Assembly (NCBI GenBank): GCA_964586815.1 | Contig: CAZPIB010000006.1 | Location: 1-22,812 of the forward strand | Direction: 5' to 3' | Origin: CAWUJK01 sp964586815 | GTDB lineage: Bacteria > Patescibacteriota > Gracilibacteria > BD1-5 > UBA6164 | DNA length: 22,812 bases | Part shown: one piece after another, positions 16,536 to 22,812 of the stretch | How the letters are laid out: each line of letters opens with the position of its first letter | Position numbering within the stretch: position 1 is the first letter of the stretch | Translations under genes and position numbers: made by a program | The notes under the pieces: generated by a model | Seen by the model: the letters and a program-made list of their open reading frames with translations, nothing else | Told to the model about the DNA's origin: nothing | Database searches by the model: none

Positions 16536-18434
16536 ATGACTCTTGATATATTTAAATCTCCGGAAACTGAATCAAAAATTGAGAAAAAATTTGAGAATGA
16601 TTGATATAATTGGGAACAAGTTAAGCAAGATCTTGAGGAAATTAACAATTTAAAAAAAATTGATAGACATTTAGATAATCTTGAGGATAAAACATGAGAT
16701 AATATTGAAAAATATTATAAGTATTTATTATCATTATATACTAAAAATAATACTTTAGATAAACCAAAAGAAATAGATTTACAAAAAGTAAAAGAAGTAA
16801 ACTTACAAAAAGAAAAAGAAAAAAAGAAGAAAAAAGCAGAAGTCCTTTTAAAAAAGGAGCTTAGCTGAATTCCTATTATTTGAAACTTACTAATTGGTGC
16901 TTTTTGATTGACAAAAAATGCTAAAAAAGAAGATGCAAATTTTTTTGATAAAATACTAGGGTCTTTGTGAGCATGAATACTGAGTTTTTTTAGCTCTAAT
17001 ATTTTTAAAAAATATAAAGAAAGTATTAGTTGATTAGAGGATATTCAAATAAAAGCACATATAGAAAATCCTATGACTATTCCTGATAATAAAGAATCTA
17101 TGGAAAATAAAAAAAGAAGATATGAACAAATAGGATTTTCTATAATCAAGCAACTAGCAGATGCACCTTTCAATCCAAAGGATAATTCACAATCTTCCTA
17201 TGAACTAATAAAATCTAAAAATTTGAGTCATAAAACACTGAAAAATTATACTCCTTCTACAGAAGAATTAAAAAAATTTAATCTAGATATAGAGCAATTT
17301 AATTTAGTTAAAGATAATATCTGATCCCCAGAAACAAGAGTTTTTTTAGATAGTATTTTAAGTGCACAAACCTTAGAAAGGTTAAGTAAAAACACAAAAG
17401 TAGTAAAGATGTTAACTGACTTGTGAATTGATGATATTGCAAACTTAAACTGGAGAACTTTGGAAATAGAAAAATTAATGATTTTAACTTCTCTGTCTGC
17501 TTCTTCAATAGTTATAAACTGAATTAGTATTATGTGAGATGGGATTAAAACAGGTTTATCAAAAATATTAAGTTCTATTGCAGATATTGATTTAGATGTA
17601 TTAAAGAAGGACTTTGAACAAGATATAGAAGTTTTTGAAAAAGAGGTTATTAGTAGAGAATTATTTTTAAAAATAATGGAAGCCCCCTTTTTGGGAGAGT
17701 CAAATAGTTTTGATATAGATAAAGAAGACTTGAAAAATGAGCTTAATATAGATGATAATAGTAAGCTAGAAGATACTAATCAAATAGAAAAATTATTAAA
17801 ATTTAGAGACTTTGTTGAAACTGATATATTAAATAATGAAAGATATCATTTATGATATAAAGATATAATTATTGAAAATATTTCTTTAAAACATTTGCTA
17901 GAGCTATATATAATATTTGAATGAAAAACAGAAATTAATGGTACATTAAATTCATCAACTATCTATACTTGGATAATAAATATACTAAATGATTGATGAG
18001 ACAGATGATGATATTTTGTTTGAATTAAAGAAAATATTATTGGAGAAGCAAAGAATATAAAACAAGAAGACAAAGATTTATTAAAATTATTATTAAAATT
18101 TACTATTGATAAATTATTTTTAGATAATCTAAAAAAAATAGCAAAGGAAACATTGCAAGCATGAAAAGAGATAGCTAGAAATAATCCTGAAATATCAGCT
18201 ATAATAGCATGAATAATTTTAATTGCAATGATTACTCCAGTTTGAAGATTTATATCAGTATTAACCCGTATATTGGGACTCAAATGAATTACTTTATTAG
18301 CTTGATCAGGAGCATTTGCTCTATTTTATAATTATATAAGAATTGATCAACAAAATGAGCTTAAAAAGTCACAAAATAACCTTTGAATAGATATAGAAAA
18401 AATTTTAAAAGAAGAAAAAGAAGCTAGTCAATAA
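16536..18434 (+). CDS. large membrane-associated protein, 632 aa (hypothetical)
   Basis: Starts MTLDIFKSPETESKIEKKFE; an ATG 9 nt upstream is in another, closed frame. A Lys/Glu-rich block at about residues 85-110 (KEKEKKKKKAEVLLKK) precedes two hydrophobic segments, SGIPIIGNLLIGAFGL (about 112-127) and GSLGAGILSFFSSNIF (about 139-154). Another weakly hydrophobic segment is near 310-345. The C-terminus has a long hydrophobic region at about 547-605 (ISAIIAGIILIAMITPVGRF), then an acidic Lys/Glu tail. In-frame TGA codons are frequent. No family is recognised. It is a single-gene unit with a terminator overlapping its end. Confidence 0.78.
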
Positions 18435-18456
18435 AAAAGTCTAGCTTCTTTTTTTT
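18415..18456 (+). terminator. terminator of the 632-aa gene
   Basis: Arms AAAAAGAAGCTAG (18415-18427) and CTAGCTTCTTTTT (18441-18453) with a 13-nt loop, then further Ts to 18456. The stop codon lies in the loop. Confidence 0.85.
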
Positions 18457-18469
18457 AGTAAAACTTTTC

Positions 18470-18497
18470 TTGCAATTATATTAAAATAAACTAAAAT
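18470..18497 (+). promoter_or_regulatory. ftsX promoter
   Basis: TTGCAA (18470-18475), 16 nt, TAAAAT (18492-18497), 28 nt upstream of the ftsX ATG and just after the preceding terminator. No Shine-Dalgarno sequence is present. Confidence 0.6.
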
Positions 18498-18525
18498 AAA
18501 TTAGATAAATTCTAAATAAATTATA

Positions 18526-19431
18526 ATGTTTATAAAAATACTAAAATATTCAGTAAAAAATATATTAAGAAATAAGTTTCTTAGTATATCTTCAATTCTT
18601 GTTTTAACTTTACTTATGTTTTTTATAAACTTACTACTTGTTGTGCATTCTACAAGTTTCAAGATTATAGATTATGTAAATAATAAGATAAGTATATCTC
18701 TCTATCTCCAAGATGGATTTGATAAAAATTCAAAAGAAGTTATAAATTTTATGTCAAATTTTAGAGAACAATTTTCAAATTCAAAAATTGTATATAAGTC
18801 AAAAGAAGAGATTTTAGAAGAAATTAGACAAAAAGATCCTGAGCTTGTTAGGATTTTGGAAAAACAAAATCCTCTTCCAAATACTATAATAATTTCACAA
18901 ATTCCAATTTCTGATTATGATGAGCTAAATTTTCTTATTGAAAATAAGCTATATTTATTTTCAGGAAATGAAAATATAAAGTGAGAATGAGAATCTTTTG
19001 CAAGTTATAAAGCTCAATATAAAAGAATTACTTCAATTGTTAATATATTAACAACTATTTGAATATGACTTTATATCATAATAGCCATTTTTATTTTTGC
19101 TATTTGAATAATAACTTATTCAATTATTGGTAACTTTATTTATTATTATAGAGATGAAATTTATATAACAAAATTGGTTTGATGAAGTAAAATATTTATA
19201 TATTGACCATTTTCTTTTCAAGGAATACTGTATTCTATAATTGCATTTTTTATAAGTTTATCCATTTTTTACTTATTTATTGAATATTGAATTACTTTAA
19301 TATTTTGAACTGAGTATTCTCTTGATTTTGTATTTACAAATGCAGAAATTATATTTCCTATACAACTACTTCTATTTATACTTATTTGAGGTCTTAGCTG
19401 ATACTTTTCATCTAAAAAGTATATAAAATAA
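18526..19431 (+). CDS. ftsX: cell-division protein FtsX (ABC permease-like)
   Basis: 301 codons. FtsX pairs with the ATPase FtsE to control peptidoglycan hydrolases at division. The cytosolic start MFIKILKYSVKNILRNKFLS and TM1 (about residues 20-42) precede an extracellular domain with ISISLYLQDGFDKNSKEVIN and KIVYKSKEEILEEIRQKDPE, matching the Y-x-S-K-E-E-A-L region of FtsX. Three C-terminal helices follow, with REDI-like YYRDEIYITKLVGGSKIFIY between two of them, as in FtsX. FtsE is not adjacent on either side, where it normally precedes ftsX. It is followed 6 nt later by the 798-aa gene, so these two are probably cotranscribed. Confidence 0.88.
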
Positions 19432-19437
19432 AAAAAT

Positions 19438-21834
19438 ATGTTTTTTAAAACTTACTGATTATTGTGACAAAATGCTAGAAATTTGAATTATATAAAAGAA
19501 TATAATACAAAATTTGCTAGAAGATTAGCTGATTCAAAATTAAAAACTAAAGATTTCTTAAATACTAATAGTATTGCTGTTCCAAAAACTATTGAAATAA
19601 TTGCGAGTCACAAACAAATAAACAACAATATTTTTGACAGATTAGAGCCACCTTTTGTTATTAAACCAAATGGTTGATTTTGAGGTAAGTGAATTTTAAT
19701 TTTTGATAAAAAAGATTCTAATTGAAATTATATTACAAATGATAGACAATCTTTCTCAAAAAAAGATTTACTACTACATTTTTCTAATATATTAGATTGA
19801 TTTTATTCTATTTCTTGAAATAGAGATAAGGTTATGATTGAAAAGAAAATAGAACTTGATGAAGAAATAGAGCTTTTAGGTAATTTTTGACTTCCCGATA
19901 TTAGAATTATAACTTTTAATATGGTGCCCATTATGGCTATGCTTAGGGTTCCTACAAAGCAATCAAAATGAAAGGCAAATCTTCATGCTGGAGCTTGTTG
20001 AGTTTGAATTGATATTTGAACAGGTAAACTTACTTTTATAACTTCAAAATGAAAAATAATAAAATCAATTCCTGGGATTTGAGATGTCAGAGGTTTAAAA
20101 TTACCAAAATGGGATATTGCCCTTGCTTTGGCTGTAAAGGTTCAACAAGTAACAAAAATTTGATATATTGGTTGTGATATTGTTTTGGATAAAAGAGATG
20201 GTCCACTTATTTTAGAATTAAATATTAGACCCGGTCTTGATGTTCAAATTGCAAATATGGCCCCATTAAAAGATAGGCTTCAAAAAGTAGAATGAATTTT
20301 TGTCAATTCAGTTGAAAAATGAGTAAGATTATGAAGGGATTTATTTTCATGAGATATTGAAGAAAAAATTAAAAATATAACTTGAAAAAAAGTTTTATGA
20401 GCAAGGGAATATATGCATTTCAATTATAATCAAAAAAAGTATAAATATTTAGCAGATGTAAAACCAAGTAATATAAAAAGTTATATTGACAAAAATTTTG
20501 CAATAAATGTTTTAAATATAGATAAAATATTTATTGATAAATGATTTATTAAATTAGAAATATACTTACTTTGAGAAGAAAAAAAAACCAAATTTATAAT
20601 AAGAGATTTATGAAATGTAAATATTTTATTATGATTAAATTCTTTAAGAGGATTTTTGCTTGACCCTTTTAAGTATAAAAAATGAGAATTACCAGTTTGA
20701 GACAACAGCTCGCAATCAGGTAAAAATACTGCCATAAAGAAAAACTATGAAAAATTAGTTAAAAAAATTGATTGAGAACTTATTTCTATTGATAAAAAAC
20801 TTTTAATTTTAAAATCTATTACTCCTATAAATTTAAAAGAAGAAAAACAAAAATTTATAGAATCTAACTGAGAATATATTCCAAAATTTAAATATAAAAA
20901 ATTTAGTCATGATTTATGAGAATTAAAAAAACAACTAGAAAAATTAGAAATTTCAGATATTCCTTTAGCATCAATTTATAAAAGAAAAAAAGATGAAATC
21001 TTAAATAAAATCCTTTTATTAAAATCTTTTCAAAATAAAGAATATAAAGATTTTACCTATTATTCAAAAATAATTTACTGAGGATTAAATTTACAAAATT
21101 TAGACTATATAAATAATATACTTGAAAACAAAGAAAATATAAAAGAAGAAATAGAATATTTATCATTTGAGGAAATAAAAGATTTAGTCAAAAAATTTAA
21201 TCATATCTACAATATAAATATTATTTTTAGAAAAGGACAAAAAGCTGCAAGATTTGTTATATCAGGAAATGTTTTATACATTAGGGAATGAGCAAAAGTT
21301 TGAAAAAAAGAGCTTAGATCTATCATTGCTCATGAAATAGAATGACATTATTTAAGAAAAATAAATTGAAAAAAACTAGATTATAGTATTTTTTGACATG
21401 GAACATCTGGATATCTAGAAATAGATGAGTGAATATCAATATATAATCAAAATAGATTTTTATCTAAATATGATAGAAAGTTTTATTGAATATTTGAAAG
21501 ATACTATTTTACTAACTTTGCATTAAATAATTCTTACAAAGCATTACTTAATAAAATGATAGAATATTACAGTTGAGATTTAGATAAAGTTTTTACATAT
21601 ATCACAAGATTAAAAAGATGAATGAGTAAATTTTCAGATGAGGGATGTTTTACAAAAGATTTTGTTTATGTTAATTGACTTATAAAAATCGAAGATTTTA
21701 TAAAAAATTGATGAAAACTGGCAGAATTATATATTTGAAAAATTTCATTAGAGGACTTAGAAGAAGTAAAAAAATCTTATTTTATAAAATTTGATTTTAA
21801 AGGACTTATAATACCATTTTTTATTAAAAAATAG
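19438..21834 (+). CDS. ATP-grasp ligase fused to RimB-like and HExxxH peptidase domains
   Basis: 798 codons. Residues 1 to about 285 match the alpha-L-glutamate-ligase-related ATP-grasp family (RimK-like): GLLGQNARNLNYIKEYN, LADSKLKTKDFL, FVIKPNGGFGGKGILIF, GLPDIRIITFNMVPIMAMLR, GKANLHAGACGVGID, and Mg-binding LILELNIRPGLDVQIAN. Residues about 316-418 resemble the RimB/PF05618 retropepsin-like fold, with KKVLGAREYMHF at the start and LLGLNSLRGFLLDPFK at the end; the usual D-T-G-A motif is not kept. Residues about 590-700 contain HEIEGH (His632, Glu633, His637) and IDEGIS (Glu664), the HExxxH plus E-G layout of DUF1704/MATCAP carboxypeptidases. Gly636 is TGA. Inferred: adds and trims amino acids on a protein or peptide. 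No signal peptide; 6 nt after ftsX. The ATP-grasp call is firm, the metallopeptidase likely, the middle domain tentative. Confidence 0.8.
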
Positions 21835-21849
21835 TACAGAATTTTGAGA

Positions 21850-21863
21850 TGAGACCGGTCTCA
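21850..21863. repeat. 14-bp palindrome TGAGACCGGTCTCA, left copy
   Basis: A perfect palindrome with a 12-bp core, GAGACCGGTCTC (21851-21862). The core recurs at 22420-22431, on the other side of the toxin-antitoxin pair. It is GC-rich against an AT-rich background, between the 798-aa gene and the toxin terminator. Confidence 0.85.
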
Positions 21864-21870
21864 GAGCACA

Positions 21871-21906
21871 AAAAAATCCCCTCTTCCAAATAGAAGAAGG
21901 GATTTT
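21871..21906 (-). terminator. terminator of the toxin-antitoxin operon
   Basis: Arms at 21873-21886 and 21893-21906 (one mismatch, 6-nt loop CAAATA) are followed on the minus strand by a run of Ts. It lies 3 nt after the toxin stop. Confidence 0.8.
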
Positions 21907-21909
21907 AAA

Positions 21910-22152
21910 TTATAATCATTTATAAATATCTCATCTATATCATATATCTTCAATAATATTTCACTCAATATCTTCTTTAAAAATAACTCTAATTTGTCCT
22001 AATCTAACTCTATAATATCAATTTTTTCATACAAGTGGTTGAATATGTAATCATTCAAAATCATTTAACATAATTTTTCTAATAATTACTTCCAATTTAT
22101 TTCTTATTTTAATATCAGTTTTCAATAAAAACTTCATCCAAGATTTAGTCAT
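21910..22152 (-). CDS. RelE/ParE-family toxin
   Basis: 80 codons. It starts MTKSWMKFLLKTDIKIRNKL and has a helical first half. The second half, GLHIQPLVGKNGYYRVRLGQ then IRVIFKEDIEGNIIEDIGYR, ending GDIYKGL, is the RelE-type beta sheet: Y-R-x-R-x-G-x-x-R-x-x-F, then a G-D-x-Y-K end. RelE toxins cut mRNA in the ribosome A site; ParE relatives poison gyrase. Conserved Arg in the sheet and the final Tyr fit RelE better. Several Gly are TGA. The start lies 2 nt after the upstream antitoxin stop, a classic antitoxin-toxin order. Confidence 0.85.
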
Positions 22153-22154
22153 AT

Positions 22155-22328
22155 TTATTTAATTGATTTTAAAAAATCTAAAACAATTTCTGTTTTTTCT
22201 CATACTTTTACAGAATTCCAATAACTTGTATCTTCATCATATTCATATAATGTATTTAGACTTATTACTTTTTTATTTCTAACTCTTTTTGCAATAATAT
22301 CTGGAACTTCTACACTTATTATCACCAT
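22155..22328 (-). CDS. probable antitoxin of the RelE-type pair
   Basis: 57 codons: MVIISVEVPDIIAKRVRNKK, then VISLNTLYEYDEDTSYWNSV and an end of EIVLDFLKSIK. A short beta start could form a ribbon-helix-helix-like DNA-binding end, and the acidic middle (YEYDEDTSYW) would suit toxin wrapping. Function is inferred from position: it is the first gene, 2 nt from a RelE-like toxin, behind a perfect promoter. I do not recognise the antitoxin family. Confidence 0.7.
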
Positions 22329-22359
22329 AATTTTCTAATTAAATTCTAAATATAAATTC

Positions 22360-22387
22360 ATTATATTTTTTATTTAACTATTGTCAA
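22360..22387 (-). promoter_or_regulatory. toxin-antitoxin promoter, perfect sigma70 consensus
   Basis: TTGACA (22382-22387), 16 nt, TATAAT (22360-22365) on the minus strand, both hexamers perfect. About 32 nt further upstream is the GAGACCGGTCTC palindrome, a possible operator or boundary. Confidence 0.75.
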
Positions 22388-22419
22388 ATTAGAGCAAAGA
22401 CCAGGCAGTTTAGACTTAG

Positions 22420-22468
22420 GAGACCGGTCTCAAGAGTAAGATCAGTCTCAGAATTTAGTTTAGTCTCA
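22420..22468. repeat. right palindrome copy and three GTCTCA motifs at 18-bp steps
   Basis: GAGACCGGTCTC (22420-22431) repeats the left copy. GTCTCA starts at 22427, 22445 and 22463, an exact 18-bp period, with A-G-T-C-T-C-A-G-A around the last two. All lie between the toxin-antitoxin promoter and the LRR gene stop at 22482. A spaced array like this may be an operator or a recombinase binding array. Confidence 0.7.
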
Positions 22469-22481
22469 GAGATAAGAAATT

Positions 22482-22812
22482 TTACTTATCCTTAGTTTCA
22501 GTAAATGGTACTTTATTATTCAATAAATACATTCAATTAAACTGACTTATTTTTCATAATACTTCTTCACTTACATTATTTCATTTCATATTTATATATT
22601 TAAGATTTTCTAATCATTTTAAATATCAAAAGTCTTTATCTTCTAAATTATTATATGAAATATCTATTGTTTTTAATTTTGTATATTTTTCTATTCATTT
22701 AAGACTTGTTAAAGCATTATTACTTAGATTTAAGTGTCTAATTGTAATTGGCAACTTTAAATCTCAAATAAACCTAATTTTATTATTATTTATCTCTAAA
22801 GTTCATAATTTT
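22482..22812 (-). CDS. leucine-rich-repeat protein, C-terminal part (partial)
   Basis: About 110 codons in view; the start lies beyond the right edge. Repeats of the L-x-x-L-x-L-x-x-N-x-L type are clear: ITIRHLNLSNNALTSLKGIE, then YTKLKTIDISYNNLEDKDFG and LENLKYINMKGNNVSEEVLG. The tail is NKVPFTETKDK. LRR proteins bind other proteins; location cannot be judged without the N-terminus. In-frame TGA fits Gly. It runs toward the toxin-antitoxin module, and its 3' end lies 14 bp from the GTCTCA array. Confidence 0.85.

Noticed and set aside
18526..19431. FtsX as a generic macrolide-export (MacB-like) permease
   Set aside because: The short extracellular domain with the YKSKEE motif and the total length fit FtsX, and no ATPase is fused.
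19438..21834. Split genes or pseudogene because of many TGA codons
   Set aside because: With UGA = Gly the frame is open for 798 codons, and the TGAs fall at conserved Gly such as those of the ATP-grasp loop.
21850..21863. The palindrome as a rho-independent terminator
   Set aside because: There is no loop and no T-run; a proper terminator for each neighbouring unit is present or absent independently.

Overview
The window is about 22.8 kb of very AT-rich bacterial DNA read in genetic code 25, where UGA means glycine. In EF-Tu, GyrB, RF1, Obg, S10, KhpA and others, in-frame TGA falls exactly where the family has a conserved Gly, while Trp is TGG. This points to the candidate phyla Absconditabacteria (SR1) or Gracilibacteria (BD1-5/GN02). 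The sequence alone does not decide between them. With a standard code every long gene breaks into fragments; all coordinates below use UGA = Gly and TAA/TAG as stops.

Layout. 1-1050 (minus): the 5' end of a 16S rRNA gene, two near-identical tandem promoters, and tRNAs Asn, Ser(TGA), Ser(GCT) and a CAT tRNA. 1109-5811 (minus): gyrB, prfA (RF1), obg and tRNA-Arg(CCT). 5854-8561 (minus): a tail-anchored HTH protein, an O-antigen-ligase-like membrane protein, a VirB2/TrbC-like small membrane protein and khpA. 8614-11628 (minus): rpsP, tRNA-Leu, rpmB, rpsJ, tuf, two tiny basic ORFs, tRNA-Ala and tRNA-Asp. 11835-14082 (plus): an Lgt-like membrane protein and comEC. 14133-16364 (minus): a coiled-coil protein, the rpsF-ssb-rpsR operon and tRNA-Arg(GCG). 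16536-21834 (plus): a 632-aa membrane protein, ftsX, and a 798-aa multidomain protein. 21850-22468: a RelE-type toxin-antitoxin pair between two copies of a GAGACCGGTCTC palindrome. 22482-22812 (minus): the C-terminal part of a leucine-rich-repeat protein.

Most of the window is housekeeping: translation (16S, 10 tRNAs, S6, S10, S16, S18, L28, EF-Tu, RF1, Obg, KhpA), DNA topology and single-strand binding, division, and envelope or DNA uptake. The most unusual item is the 798-aa protein. It appears to join an alpha-L-glutamate-ligase-related ATP-grasp domain, a divergent RimB-like retropepsin domain and an HExxxH/EG metallopeptidase domain of the DUF1704/MATCAP type, i.e. a possible maker and remover of an amino-acid modification in one chain.

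Promoters are unusually readable. About ten sigma70-type promoters share a TTGAC-like -35 box, a spacer of 16 nt (15 in one) and a TATAAT-like -10 box. Almost no gene has a Shine-Dalgarno sequence.
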